Shown here: positions 33,664 through 45,384 of the stretch, piece after piece | Layout: each line of letters opens with the position of its first letter | Numbering within the stretch: position 1 is the first letter of the stretch | Assembly (NCBI GenBank): GCA_948567375.1 | Contig: OX419757.1 | Span: forward strand, 1,922,001-1,986,000 | DNA: 64,000 bases | Reading direction: 5' to 3' | Origin: Lunularia cruciata | Taxonomy: Eukaryota > Streptophyta > Marchantiopsida > Lunulariales > Lunulariaceae | Notes under the pieces: generated by a model | What the model was told of the DNA's origin: nothing | Database searches by the model: none | What the model saw: the letters and a program-made list of their open reading frames with translations, nothing else | Position numbers and translations under genes: made by a program

Positions 33664-34797
33664 TGCTACATCACGTAAACCTTTTGCATATTATAGCAAA
33701 AACATAGATAGTTTGATTGGTCATCACTCTAGCCTTGCTATCAAGAGTACATTAGAGCACCAATGCTCCAAAAATCATGGCACCTCTCACAAATATAATA
33801 TAAAAATAGAAATCAAAGAATAAAAGGGATGCAATCACAAGAAGTCTAAATGATAACCCTTCTTGTCACAAATCCAATCAGATTGACTCCACCACTATTT
33901 GTGATTTTATAGAGTAGGAGTATCTATCTTCTACTACACTACTAGGATCATGGAGTATAGGATAATTGTACTCTCTTAGCCAAAGCTACATGTGTATAGA
34001 TATAAATCCATAAATCTAGGAACCAAAGATATAGAGTTCAAACTCTTCTAGTGAGGGAGAGGCTGATTTTACCAAAAACCTACCCAAAAATGTTGTTAAT
34101 TGGCTTACCTCATGTTGGCTTATTGGCCTTTTTAGACCCTTATAGCTTTTTAGACCCTTATACCACCCTTATGCCTCTAATGTTGGATTGTTAGTCCTTT
34201 TTGATCTTCAAATCTCCAAATTTAAATTCAGCCCCTTTAGACCTTTGTTGTTTCTTTAACCCACAATCCTATGCCTTTAAATACCAAAATTTAGCTAAAT
34301 GAGACATGTCTTCTTGCCTATTCAGACTCTCTCTAAATTTACATGACCTCCATATTTAAGCAATGTCCACCAACTCAAACTACTCAAGAATAAGTAAAGG
34401 TGTGCGCCTCCAAATCCGCCCAACAATCAACTTGACTATCAAATCTACAACGAACCCAATAGTGCTTCCATGCATGATCCACTCAACTGAATAAAATATG
34501 TGAAAGTAGGTGCTCCCAAATCTGCCAAACTATCAACTTGACAATCAAATCTACAACCAACTCAATAGCACTTCCATGCACAATCCACTCAATTGAAATT
34601 AAAATCAAGAAACAATGATCAAAGGTACCACCAATCACACTAGGTCTTAAGATACCACCAAGACCCATAGTTTCTACACAATTTCTCCCTTCACTTCTTC
34701 CATGTAATCACCAGTTGATTACAACTCAAATCAAGTCACAAACTTGAACACTCAATATACATTGCCAACAAACCCTAATCACATTATCAAGCCACAT
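33664..34797 (-). repeat. 5' LTR of element B, part next to gag
   Basis: This aligns with 60262-61413 of element A, including the CTTCTTGTGATTG and GAGCATTGGTGCT blocks. It contains its own tandem duplication of ~107 bp (about 34385-34600: two units with GCATGATCCACTCAA-type and CTATCAACTTGACAATCAAA-type blocks). It is cut at 34797 by E2; the missing upstream part is at 47903-48604. Confidence 0.7.
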
Positions 34798-35545
34798 TGT
34801 AATACTTTGAGGACAAGAGAGGAGAGAAAACATAGATTGCACACTCAACATTTGGTGCCCCAAAGGAGCACCTTCTCTTTATTATATAGACAAAGAGGAT
34901 CTCCTCCAAGGAAGCTCCATCATAGGATTAGGCACACAGATAGGTGACATGTCAGCAAGCTCTACCCTTGGATTACTTACTTGGATGGATGACATGTCAG
35001 TCTAGGTCCTATCTATTTGGTCAAACAAGCTTTGACCAGAGGAAATCTTTTAGGGAATCTTCATGTAGGAGCCTCAGAATCACATAAGGTACCATTGGAG
35101 AGCTCTCGACAAGACAAAGCAGGTGGGAGGGAAGGCCAGCCATCCTTACATGTGAGGAGGGGGGGGGTTTAGAGTATGTGCACATTTTTGAGACCTAATT
35201 CATCCGTTTAGGCCTTCGAAATTGCCTTCAAAGATTTCAGACATATTTTGGATCCTACTCTACTAGTAGAAGTCCCCATTTGGTGATGTCTCTTTTTGAT
35301 CTGTTTAGTCCATCATGTGTAACTTCCTTCTAGATGTTACCAAACCAATTCTCACCTTTAAATCATATGTCTAGCTATTGGTTCTAAGGTTCTCAAGTCT
35401 ATTTTGGTTTCTACTCTATTAGTACAAGTACTCTTTTAGTGATACTTCTATCTGATATATTTTGACCATCATATATAATATCATTCTAGATTTTACTAAA
35501 CCAAATTTCACATCTAGATCATATAGCTAGCTCTTGGTATTTAGA
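34798..35545 (-). repeat. 3' LTR of E2
   Basis: Begins TGTAATAC on the plus strand (the LTR 3' end); the other terminus is decayed (GGTATTTAGA instead of GGTATTACA). It contains a G-run (about 35157-35168 on the plus strand) and the duplicated U3 block described for this family. Confidence 0.85.
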
Positions 35546-37299
35546 CCTCACTCCTTTTAAGACGCAATGTCCTCGTTGTGCAATTGTTGCTCAAATGCTT
35601 GTACCAACACCGGTGCATGTGTCAAACTGGCAGCAAGCTCCTATGTTGCTTCATAGAGGGGGTAACCTCTTCACTGTACTTGATAGTCCACACACGGATG
35701 TCGAGTACCACACATGCATTTTCGGAGAATACACTCCGCTTCATATTCCTTTGTGCTATCAATGAGTGTTGCACAAGGTCGATTGTCTTGTGTGAAATGA
35801 CCTTGGCCTGATCGGGGAGCATATTTTCATAGTAGAGAAACATGGAACACTGGATAGATCTTCATGTGTGGTGGTCGCTCAAGGTGATAGGCCACAACAC
35901 CAACGCAATGAAGAATTGAGAAAGGCCCAATAAAATGAGGTTTGAGCTTATGAGGTCCAACTTATATGAGGTTGGTTGTCGATAGCCACACTTGATCCCC
36001 AAAATTGAACTCTATGTGCCTATTAATTGTGTGCAATCTATAAGATATGCTTAGCGCTCTCCACACCGTGTTGGATTCTAGAAACAAATGTATTGATGGC
36101 ATCGACCTTGGTAGCCACTGGACTGATCTTCATCAAGCTAGAAGGTGTGAAGGGATGCTCACCATACATGAGGAAGAATTGAGTGACCTAGGTGGATGCA
36201 TTCATTGAATTGTTGTAAGCAAATTCCACCCACGGGAGTAGGGTGTCCCACCTCTCTTGCTCTTCTAAGGTGAAGCCGCGTAACATGCCTTCAATTGTGC
36301 AATTAGCCCACTCTGTTTGGCCATCTGTTTGTGGGTGGTAAGCTGTAGACATGGCCAACTTGTTTTTGAAGAAACCAAAGAGTGTTCATCAAAACAAACT
36401 GGTGAATTGAGTGCCTCTATCGGTGATAAGTACTCTAGACAAGCCATGGTGAGAGAAGACTACATCTTAGTATAATTGAGCTAGTTGTGGAGTGGCCACA
36501 TCCTTGGTGGTAGGGCGTACATGAATCATTTTGCTAAGCCAGTCTACAAAGACCACAATGGAGTCAAACCCTCAGTTAGTCTTGGGTAATTCACAAACAA
36601 GATCCATACTCACTTGTTCCCAACATTGGGTTGGCATGGGAAGAGGTTGAAGGAGCCCTACAGGAGCTTGATTAGAAGCTTTGTTTTGTTGACAAAGTAG
36701 GCAATTGTGCATGTAGTCCATCACGTTGTTGCTCATCTTGGGCTAATAGTAATGGCGCTAGACTGCATCCAAGGTCTTGTCCACTCCGACATGACCCGCA
36801 ATGGCCAAATCATGACATTCCGCTAGAATGGTGGTGCATAATTCTAGGACATTTGGGATCCATAATCTACCATCACAAAAGATGAGTCCTTAGGCGCTAG
36901 TGACACCTTTGGATGATTGTGCTTCTATAATCTGCAAATTAGTTTTTGTAGCAGCCAAAATCTCTGGCCAGAATTCAAGGTTAATCTTAACCTTTGCCAC
37001 CAAGTTGTTTGCCATTGGCATGTGGGTGAATGCATCTGCAAGTTGCTTCTTACCTTCCACGTAGGTGATTGACATGTTGAAGTGTTGTTGCCACTCTACC
37101 CACCAAATCTAGCAACAAGAAAGATCCTTTTGCGTCTCAAGGTAGACTAGAGGTTTGTGGTCTATCTCTACTTCAAATGCCTTCTCGCCCAAATAGTGCT
37201 TCCAATGCTTGGTTGCCAAAACAATGGCCAACTCTTCTTGTTTTATGGTGTGGTAGTTTCACTCTGCCAATAACAACTTTTGAGAGAAATATGCAATTG
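35546..37299 (-). pseudogene. E2 pol 3' part: RNase H, integrase, chromodomain
   Basis: Pol continues here from 43835 after the E1 insertion. Readable pieces: RNase H (HYLGEKAFEVEIDHKPLVYL), the HHCC integrase zinc region, an integrase core that keeps MDLVCEL, LITDRGTQFTS and MSTAYHPQTDGQTEWAN (all three acidic positions visible), and a degenerate chromodomain near 35590-35780. Many stops interrupt it (for example 36900 and 36470 areas). The ~70 bp around 36579-36648, encoding the first integrase Asp, is present here but absent from E1. Confidence 0.75.
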
Positions 37300-38038
37300 T
37301 GTAATACTCCGAGGACAAGAGAAGAGAGAAAACACAAATTGCACACTCAAACATTCGATGCCCCAAGGGAGCACCTTCTCTTTATTATATAGACAACGAG
37401 GATCTCCTCCAAGGAAGCTCCACCATAGGATTAGGGACACAGATAGGTGACATGTCAGCAAGCTCCACTCTTGGATTACTTACTTGGATGGGTGACCTAT
37501 CTGGTCTAGGTCCTATCCGGTTGGTCAAACGAGCTTTGACCGGAGGGAATCTTTTAGGGAATTTTCCTGTAGGATCTCAGAATCACATGAGTAAGGTACC
37601 ATTGGAAAGCTCTCGACAAGACAAACCAAGGAGGAGGAAGGCCAGCCTTTCCTCTATTTGAGGGGGGGGGTTTGCACATTTTTGAGGCCTAATTCATCCG
37701 TTTAGGCCTCCAAAATTGCCTTCAAAGATTTCAGGCATATTTTGGTTCCTACTCTATTAGTAGAAGTCCCCTTTTGGTGATACCTATTTCTGATCTGTTT
37801 AGTCCATCATGTGTAACATCCTTCCAGATGTTACCAAACCAATTCTCACCTTTAAATCATATGTTTAGCTATTGGTTCTAATGTTCTCAAGTCTATTTCG
37901 GTTTTTGCCCTATAAGTAGAGGTACTCTTTTGGTGATACTTCTATCTGATCTATTTTGACCATCATGTATAACATCATTCTAGATGTTACCAAACCAAAT
38001 TTCACATCTAGATCATATGGCTAACCCTTGGTATTACA
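37300..38038 (-). repeat. 3' LTR of E1
   Basis: 739 bp, TGTAATACC...GGAGTATTACA on the minus strand. It contains the duplicated ~190-bp U3 block, a G-run (about 37663-37671 on the plus strand), and a CTATATAATA TATA box shared with all LTRs of the family. A purine-rich tract, AAAAGGAGGGAGGTC (38040-38056), lies directly upstream and is the likely plus-strand primer. Confidence 0.9.
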
Positions 38039-38051
38039 GACCTCCCTCCTT

Positions 38052-38267
38052 TTAAAATGCAATGTCCTCATGGTGCAATTGTTGCTTAAATGCTTGCACC
38101 AACACCGGTGCATGTGCCAAATTGGCAGCGGGTTCCCAGGTTGCTTCATAGAGGGGGTAACCTTTCCATTGTATGAGATATTTCACCCGCGGATGGCGAG
38201 TACCACACATGCGCTTTTGGAGAATCCGCTCCACTTCATATTCCTCTATGCCATCAATGACTGTCAA
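38052..38267 (-). pseudogene. Chromodomain of E1
   Basis: The 71-codon frame contains EEYEVERILQKR, VKYLIQWKGY and EATWEPAANL, the standard chromodomain order, including the WKGY and TWEP aromatic positions. Such domains at the end of integrase bind methylated histone tails and direct insertion. One in-frame stop separates it from the upstream integrase C-terminal GPY/F module (38510-38274). Confidence 0.85.
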
Positions 38268-38273
38268 ACAAGG

Positions 38274-39093
38274 TCAAATGTCCTGTGTGGAAGTACCTTG
38301 GCCTGATCGGGGAGCATATCTGCATAATAGAGAGACATGGAACACTGGATGGATCTTCATGTATGGTGGTAGCTCAAGGTGATAGGCCACAGCGCCGATG
38401 CGACGAAGAATCGAGAAAGGCCCAATAAAACGAGGTCTGAGCTTACGAGATCCAACTAATGTGAGGTTGGTTGTTGATAGCCACACTTGATCCCCAACAT
38501 TGAACTCCATGTGCCTACGGTGTGCATCAGTATACCACTTTTGTCGATTTTGCGCAATCTATAACCTGTGCTTGGCGCTCTCCACACCTTGTTGAATTCT
38601 AGAAACAAATGTGTTGACTGCATCAACCTTGGTAGTCACTGGACGGATCTTCATCAAGCTAGAAGGTGTGAAGGGATGCTCACCATACATGAGGAAGAAC
38701 AGAGTGACCTGGGTGGAGGCATTCATCAAATTGTTGTAAGCAAATTCCACCAACGGTAGTAGGGTGTCCCACCTTTCTTGCTCTTCTAAGTGAAGCCGCG
38801 TAACATGTCTTCAATCGTGCGATTAGCCCGCTCTGTTTGGCCATCTATTTGTGGGTGGTAAGCTGTAGACATGGCCAACTTGGTTTTGAAGAAACCAAAG
38901 AGTGTTCGCCAAAACAAACTGGTGAATTGGGTGCCTCTATCGGTGATGAGTACTCTAGACAAGCCATGGTGAGTAAAGACTACATCTAAGTATAGTTGAG
39001 CTAGTTGTGGAGCGGTCACCTCCTTGGTGGTAGGGCGTACATGAATCATTTTGCTGAGCCAGTCCTCAAAGACCACAATGGAGTCAAACCCTG
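38274..39093 (-). pseudogene. Integrase of E1, missing its first catalytic Asp
   Basis: The frame 39076-38786 starts inside the core: LSKMIHVRPTTKEVTAPQ, LITDRGTQFTS (second Asp), MSTAYHPQIDGQTERAN (Glu). A one-base deletion near 38789 compared with E2 shifts the frame. The rest is read in 38753-38559 and 38510-38274, the last carrying the GPY/F module (KLRPRFIGPFSILRRIG). Compared with E2, about 70 bp are missing at 39092-39093, removing the MDLVCEL segment with the first catalytic Asp. Confidence 0.8.
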
Positions 39094-39753
39094 AGGTTGA
39101 AGGAGCCCTGCAGGAGCTTGATTAGAAGCTTTGTTATGTTGACAAAGTAGGTAGCTACGCACATAGTCCATCAAATCATTGCTCATCTTGGGCCAATAGT
39201 AATGGCGCTTGACTGCCTCCAAGGTCTTGTCTACTCCGACATGAGCTGCAATGGCCAAATCATGACATTCTGCTAGAATGGTGGTGCATAATTCTGGGAC
39301 ATTTGGGATCCACAATCGGCCCTCCCGAAAGGTGAGTCCTTGGGTGCTGGTGACACCTTTGGATGATTGCGCTTCTACAATCTGTGGATCAGTTTTTGTA
39401 GCAGCTAGAATCTCTTGCCAGAATTCAGGGTTAATCTTAACCTCTGCCGCCAAGTTGTAGGTCATTGGCATGCGGGTGAATGCATCTGCAAGTTGCTTCT
39501 TACGTTCCACATAGGTGATTGTCATGTTGAAGCGTTGTCGCCACTCTGCCCACCAAATTTGGCAACAAGATAGATCCTTCTGCGTCTCGAGGTAGACTAG
39601 AGGTTTGTGGTCTGTCTCTATTACAAATGCCTTCTCGCCCAGGTAGTGCTTCCAATGCTTGGTTGCTAGAACGATGGCCAACTCTTCTCGTTCTGTGGTG
39701 TGGTAGTTGCGCTTTGCCGGTAACAACTTTCGAGAGAAATATGCAATTAGATG
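39046..39753 (-). pseudogene. RNase H and integrase zinc region of E1
   Basis: The open frame 39726-39046 continues the RT frame. It shows FVIETDHKPLVYL (RNase H Asp), the tail of the domain (KKQLADAFTRMP), and the HHCC zinc-binding part of integrase (HDLAIAAHVGVDKTLEAV, then CQHNKASNQAPAG; the first Cys of that pair is altered to an LLC context). It ends in an unrelated tail created by the 70-bp deletion. Confidence 0.8.
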
Positions 39754-41310
39754 CTATCCGTCATGCCACTCTTGTTGTAAGACTGCTCCTATTGCTACGC
39801 CTGATGCATCCGTAGCCAACTTGATTGGACGTTTTGGGTCATACCACTTCAAGATTGGTGCATGTAGCAAGGTGGCCTTCAATTCTTGAAAGGCCAACTC
39901 TTGTGCAGTTCCCCATGTCCACTTCTTCCCCTTGCCAAGTAGTGCCGTTAAAGGCTGTGCAACCTTGGAGAAGTCCTTGACAAATCTACGATAGAATCCC
40001 GTCAACCCCAAGAAGCTCTTAAGTTGAGTCTGATCTTCTGGGGCACTCCATTTTTAAATGACCTCTATTTTATCTGTCAATACTTGAATGCCCTCTGCAC
40101 TTACTCTATGCCCTAAGTAGTCTACTTCAGACTTGCCAAACTCACACTTTGAGATTTTGGCGTACAACTGATTCTGTCTTAGAATCTGGAGGACCTCTCG
40201 TAGATGTTGTTTGTGTTCTGTCATCGTGATACAATATACTAAGATATCATCCAAGAAGATGATAACGGACTTATGCAAGTATGGATGAAACATGTCATTC
40301 ATTAGGCTCATGAAAGTGGCAGGCGCATTGGTGAGGCCAAAAGGCATCACAAGATACTCAAAGTGGCCATACCTGGTTCAAAAGGCAGTTTTGTACACAT
40401 CCTCCTATGCAATTTGGATTTGATTGTAACCGCTCCGCAAGTCCAGTTTGGTGAAGTATCTCGCTCCATGGAGTTGATCAAACAGGTCATCCATGCGAGG
40501 TAAGGGGTATTTGTTCTTCACTGTTTGCTGATTGAGACCCCAATAGTCAATGCACATGCACATTGTACCATCTTTCTTCTTCACAAACAAGATAGGAGCC
40601 CCATATGGTGATACGCTAGGTTGGATGAACCCTTTCTGTAGCATCTCCTCAATTTGAGTCTTACACTCCTCCAACTCATGAGGTGATAGGCGATATGGGG
40701 CCTTACAAGGAGGTGTCTTCCCCGGGAGTGTCTCTATTTTGTGATCTACTCGCCTTTTAGGTGGTAATCTTGAGGGTAGATCATCGGGAAAGACATCTTG
40801 AAACTCATCCACCACATCCTTCAATTTCTCAGAAATTTTTCTAGCAAGTTGTGCACTTTGGACTTCTCTTATTAGACCTAGAAAACATCTATCGGTCTTA
40901 CAGACAATTGTCGTCCCTACGACATATAGAGGCAATTTTTGCCTGTGTGATTTTTCTTTAACCCCAATGATTGACCATTGGTGGGTTCTCACTACTTTCT
41001 TCCTCCAATCCACCATTGGGTTGTACTGCTCCATCCATGGCATGCCTAAAATTGCATCATAACGGGCTAATTGTATCACTCGCCACTCAATTGCTTCTTG
41101 ATATTCTCCTACAGAGAGGGTTACCCATCTAGGTAATGATTCAATCCTCTCTATTTGCCCATTTGGTAACTCTACTTCTTCACTTCCATCTCTCTCTAGA
41201 TCCATTCCCAAGCTTATTGCAACAGAGCAAGACAAGAAATTCTCTGTTGCTCCCGGATCTATTAATACTCTCACTTGATTACCTTCTAGGATTCCATTCA
41301 CGACAATCAA
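39754..41310 (-). pseudogene. Protease and reverse transcriptase of E1
   Basis: One frame runs from 41310 to 39754 and on into RNase H, broken only by nonsense codons at about 40405, 40380 and 40053. The protease site is [13 protein letters not shown] (residues ~12-24; usual form DSGA). After the linker ([11 protein letters not shown]) come the RT motifs: [34 protein letters not shown], the [14 protein letters not shown] block and FLDDILVY with the catalytic Asp pair. The RT stops look like single C-to-T or G-to-A changes. Confidence 0.88.
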
Positions 41311-41499
41311 TTGTGAGGTTGCCTTTCGGGATCTGTGCGCATTATTCTTCTTCCTTCCCTCGCTTCTATGCTTCCTTATTGAGCCAGTAAGGCCATGAGG
41401 TACATTTACTGGTGATCTTTGTTTTCCAAAGTGGTTTCCACCTCCTCCTCTTCAATGTGCCTCTCCATGTTGTTCAAAGATCGCCTGTATGAAGGCCAA

Positions 41500-42512
41500 G
41501 GGCCTCTAGGGAAACGAGTGCAACAATTGGTAGATATGTGCCCAATATGGCCACAATTGTAACAATGGCGTTGTTCTCCTCGAGTCCTTTCTCCTTGTGG
41601 GACTCCATCTCTTCGTTCTTCTACCCGTCCTCGCTCTCCTTGAAGAGGCAGTGCTCCTCGATCCCGGAATCAAAGGTTACCCAATTCCATCAGTACTGGT
41701 CCACCCATGTGTGGCATTTCTGCCCGATAATGTTGAGGTGGAACTACTCCTTCACCTCCACCTAATGCTCCGGCTATTCTTTGCGCACAAGCAATAGCTT
41801 CAAATACCGTGCGAGGGTTTTGCACCATGACTTCTTGGCGAATCGGCTCTTTCAACCCTTGTTTGAAATTGTCAAGAGCCTCTACTAGACTCATGTCGGT
41901 AAATGTGACTTGTAGATCCAGAAATGTCTCCACATACTCTTGTACGCTATTCTTCTGTCTCAATCCCCATAGCCGGGTTCGAGCCATCTGCACAAAATCC
42001 ACCGATTGGAAATTCTTGAGCAGTCCTTCTTGCATTGCTGTCCATGTGACCTCCCTTCTCTCTGCCAGCATGGATCGTTCCCAAGCATCATACCATGTGA
42101 GGGCTTTATCGGTCAAGTACCCACATGCAAACACGCTTGCAGCATGCTCTGTGATCTCTGTTGAGAACAATCGAAAATATCAATTCATTTTTGAGATCCA
42201 ATTCTCCACTACTCCCATCGTACGTTGCCCCTTGTAAGGCTTGATGTTGCAGGTCTTCTTCATCCGGAGTAGCAATGTGGCTTCATCGTTGATAGGGTTT
42301 GTAGGCACGGGTGCCTCTCCAAGTACTTCAGTTGCAGGTACTGGGTTTTGAGACGGCTCTTCTTCTTGCATGGCTTGATCGTTCCTGAGGATCTGCACTT
42401 GACTTTGCAATGTCTCCATGGTCATCTTAATCTCTTGAAATTCATTCAACATCCCTTGCATTCCTTGCACCAGCTCTTGCAACTGCGGATCCATGGTTCC
42501 TGCAACACCCAA
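41500..42512 (-). pseudogene. Gag of E1
   Basis: The N-terminal frame 42512-42180 has a Met/Gln-rich helical start (LQELVQGMQGMLNEFQEIK). The capsid-like part follows at 42170-41670, with ALTWYDAWERS and NFQSVDFVQMARTRLWGLRQ typical of the Retrotrans_gag family. A zinc knuckle, CYNCGHIGHISTNC, is coded near 41524-41565. A stop between 42180 and 42170 and another before the knuckle break the gene. Confidence 0.8.
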
Positions 42513-42527
42513 TTGCTAACGTCTACT

Positions 42528-42957
42528 TCAATACAGAATCAATATAATCACTCTGGAAGGCGCACAAACTATCGGAACTACCATTGGGACATCAAAAGCT
42601 ATCACTCGTTGATAATACTCCTCACCAAAATTCCTAACCACAAAATCTCTAAACATCAATTTTGGCCTCACTACATAACGGATTTCTACTTGAGTGTTGA
42701 AAGGGAGAGGATTTGGGACATTCATATCCATATTATCAGAATAGAATGTAGATCGTCAAATCCCACTCTCTGTCATATATCACCACATGTAGAATCACCG
42801 GGTTTGGTGAGTTCATCACTCTGTCCATGAATTCCGCACCAAAGTGATAAACTAGCGATACTCTCATCTGCTCACGCTGGATGTACATAACCTTGATGTG
42901 GAATGGGTTTGAGAATGGAAAGCTAGGTGCGGGAAATTGTCCCCCTGGCGCATCCAT
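42528..42957 (-). pseudogene. Pre-gag region with two similar ~50-residue units
   Basis: Two frames (42957-42736 and 42731-42528) lie between the primer site and gag. Unit 1 has NPFHIKVMYIQREQM and VYHFGAEFMDRV; unit 2 has LPFNTQVEIRYVV and VVRNFGEEYYQRV, so both follow a PF...V...FG.E...RV pattern. The second unit is in the same frame as gag (42512), which suggests an N-terminal extension of gag. E2 carries the same block at about 46590-47030, so it is a family feature. I do not recognise the domain. Confidence 0.5.
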
Positions 42958-43084
42958 CCCATCCGCTCTCTAAAGTCCTTCCTAAGTCTAGCGATTACTC
43001 TATGTTCTCCACCTCAAATTACTCAGTTTCAGTAGTTCGTGCTATTCCAAGAGGGGTGATCCACTCTCTTGGACTAGAACACTC

Positions 43085-43096
43085 GCTCTGATACCA
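43085..43096 (-). promoter_or_regulatory. Primer binding site of E1
   Basis: The minus strand reads TGGTATCAGAGC one base inside the LTR, an exact match to the plant initiator-Met tRNA primer site. E2's version is TGGTATCAAAGT next to 47171, and E3's is TGGTATTAGAGC next to 54127. Confidence 0.9.
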
Positions 43097-43097
43097 T

Positions 43098-43834
43098 TGT
43101 AATACTCCGAGGACAAGAGAAGAGAGATAACACAAATTGCACACTCAAACATTCGATGCCCCAAGGGAGCACCTTCTCTTTATTATATAGACAAAGAGGA
43201 TCTCCTCCAAGGAAGCTCCACCATAGGATTAGAGACACAGATAGGTGACATGTCAGCAAGCTCCACTCTTGGATTACTTACTTGGATGGGTGACCTGTCT
43301 GGTCTAGGTCCTATCCGGTTGGTCAAACGAGCTTTGACCGGAGGGAATCTTTTAGGGAATTTTTCTATAGGATCTCAGAATCACATGAGTAAGGTACCGT
43401 TGGAAAGCTCTCGACGAGACAAACCAAGGGGGAGGAAGGCCAACCTTTCTTCCATTGGGGAGGGGATTTGCACATTTTTGAGGCCTAATTCATCCGTTTA
43501 GGCCTCCAAAATTGCCTTCAAAGATTTCAGGCATATTTCGGTTCCTACTCTATTAGTAGAAGTCCCCTTTTGGTAATACCTCTTTCTGATCTGTTTAGTC
43601 CATCATGTGTAACATCCTTCCAGATGTTACCAAACCAATTCTCACCTTTAAATCATATGTCTAGCTATTGGTTCTAAGGTTCTCAAGTCTATTTCGGTTT
43701 ATGCCCTATTAGTAGAAGTACTCTTTTGGTGATACTTCTATCTGATCTATTTTGACCATCATGTATAACATCATTCTAGATGTTACCAAACCGAATTTCA
43801 CATCTAGATCATATGGCTAACCCTTGGTATTACA
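43098..43834 (-). repeat. 5' LTR of E1
   Basis: 737 bp and nearly identical to 37300-38038. It holds the element's promoter: a TATA box, CTATATAATA, on the minus strand at 43181-43190, about 85 bp from the LTR 3' end. Its G-run is short (GGGGAGGGG) compared with other family members. Confidence 0.92.
43181..43190 (-). promoter_or_regulatory. TATA box of the E1 5' LTR
   Basis: CTATATAATA on the minus strand, present at the same place in every LTR of this family (for example 47253-47262 in E2). Transcription would start some 25-35 bp downstream, near the AGAAGGTGCTCC block. This is inferred from position and sequence. Confidence 0.6.
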
Positions 43835-45384
43835 AATTGGATGCAATCCGTCATGCCTCTCTTGTTGTAGGACTGCTCCTATTGCTATGCTTGATGCATC
43901 TATAGCCAACTTGATTGGTCGTTTTGGGTCATACCACTTCAAGATTGGTGCATGTAGCAAGGCGGCTTTCAATTCTTGAAAGGCCAACTCTTGTGTGGTT
44001 CCCCATATCCACTTCTTCCGCTTGCCAAGTAGTGCCATTAAAGGCTGTGTAACCTTGGAGAAGTCCTTGACGAATCTATGATAGAATCTCGTCAACCCTA
44101 AGAAGCTCTTGAGTTGAGTCTGATCTTCTAGGGCATGCCATTTTTGAATGACCTCTATTTTATCTATCAATACTTGAATGCCCTCTACACTTACTCTATG
44201 CTCCAAGTAGTCTACTTCAGACTTGCTAAACTCACACTTTGATATTTTGGCATATAATTGATTCTGTCTTAGAATCAAGAGGACCTCTCATAGATGTTGT
44301 TTGTGTTTTGTCATCGTGCTACTGTATACTAAGATATCATCCAAGAAGATGATAATAGACTTATCCAAGTATGGACAAAATATGTCATTCATTAGACTCA
44401 TGATAGTGGCAAGTGCATTGGTGAGGCCAAAAGGCATCACAAGATACTCAAAGTCGCCATGTTTGAAGACAATTTTGTACACATCCTCCTTTGCAATTTG
44501 GATTTGATTGTAACCGCTCCGCAAGTCCAATTTGATGAAGTATCTTGCTCCATAGAGTTGATCAAAGAGGTCATCCATGCGAGGTAAGGGGTATTTGTTC
44601 TTCACTGTTTGCTGATTGAGACCTCGATAGTCAGTGCACATGCGCATTGTACCATCCTTCTTCTTCACAAACAAGATAGGAACCCCATATAGTGATACGC
44701 TAGGTTGGATGAACCCCTTATGAAACATCTTCTCAATTTGAGTCTTACAATCCTCCAACTCATGAGGTGATAGGCGATATGGGGCCTTACAACGAGGTGT
44801 TTTCCCAAGGAGTGTCTCAATTTTATGATCTACTCTTTTTTTTGGTGGTAATCCTAAGGATAGATCATCGGGAAAGACACCTTGAAATTCATCCACTATA
44901 GCCTTCAATTTCTCAGGACCTTGTCCATTGAGTTGTGCACTATGGACTTCTCTTATTAGACCCATGAAACATCTATCAGTCTTATAGACAATTGCCGTCC
45001 GTATGACATATAGAGGCAGATCCTGCCTGGGTGATATTTCTTTAACCCCAATGATCAACCTTGGTGGGTTCTCACTACTTTCTTTCTCCAATCTACCATA
45101 GGTCTGTAATGCTCCATCCATGGCATGCTTAAGATTGCATCATAATGAGCTAATTTTATCACTCGCCTATTGATTGCTTCTTGATATTCTCCTACAGAGA
45201 GTGTTACTTGTCTAGGTAATGATTCAATCCTCTCTGGTTGCCCGTTAGGCAAATTTACTTCCTCACTCCTATCTCTCTCTAGATCCATTCTAAATCTTAT
45301 TGCAACAGAGCAAGATAAGAAATTCTTTGTTGCTCTTGGATCGATTAATACTCTCACTTGATTGCCTTCTAGGACTCCATTCAC
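43835..45384 (-). pseudogene. E2 protease, RT and start of RNase H
   Basis: The protease site reads VLIDPRATKNFLS (45384-45055). The RT frame 45121-44288 is open for 277 codons and keeps [35 protein letters not shown] and [10 protein letters not shown], so the palm domain is intact. The next frame (44278-43817) has [15 protein letters not shown]-like and KSFLGLTRFYHRFVKDFS blocks and stops at the E1 insertion. The RT is thus better kept than in the younger E1, although E2 has more damage elsewhere. Confidence 0.85.

Larger units (their letters stand above)
19227..34797 (-). mobile_element. Element B: Ty3/gypsy-type with DNA methyltransferase
   Basis: Read on the minus strand, this is LTR (33664-34797, completed by 47903-48604), primer site, gag, protease, C5-cytosine DNA methyltransferase, RT, RNase H, integrase, PHD-like finger, and partial 3' LTR (19227-19658). 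The order was pieced together from motifs in several frames and agrees with element A (59921-64000) over the shared 5' half. Three insertions split it: an unidentified ~4.7 kb block (about 21490-26190), a ~0.7 kb LTR-like piece (27700-28390) and a plus-strand solo LTR (28909-29658). E2 sits in its 5' LTR. Removing these leaves roughly 10 kb, large for a gypsy element and consistent with the extra enzyme domain. Stops throughout show that it is inactive. Confidence 0.75.
37300..43834 (-). mobile_element. E1: chromovirus nested in E2, with TSD
   Basis: This is a 6.5-kb element with LTRs at 43098-43834 (5') and 37300-38038 (3') that are nearly identical by eye. The flanks are AATTG on both sides (37295-37299 and 43835-43839), a perfect 5-bp duplication. 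Removing E1 restores E2's RNase H frame, and E1's own sequence at 39740-39770 shows what the empty site looks like. The internal order on the minus strand is primer site, gag, protease, RT, RNase H, integrase, chromodomain: a Ty3/gypsy chromovirus. Near-identical LTRs make it the youngest element here, yet pol is interrupted. Confidence 0.92.

Noticed and set aside
41809-42237. 142-codon open frame on the plus strand
   Set aside because: It is the antisense shadow of E1 gag; the minus strand carries the gag motifs.
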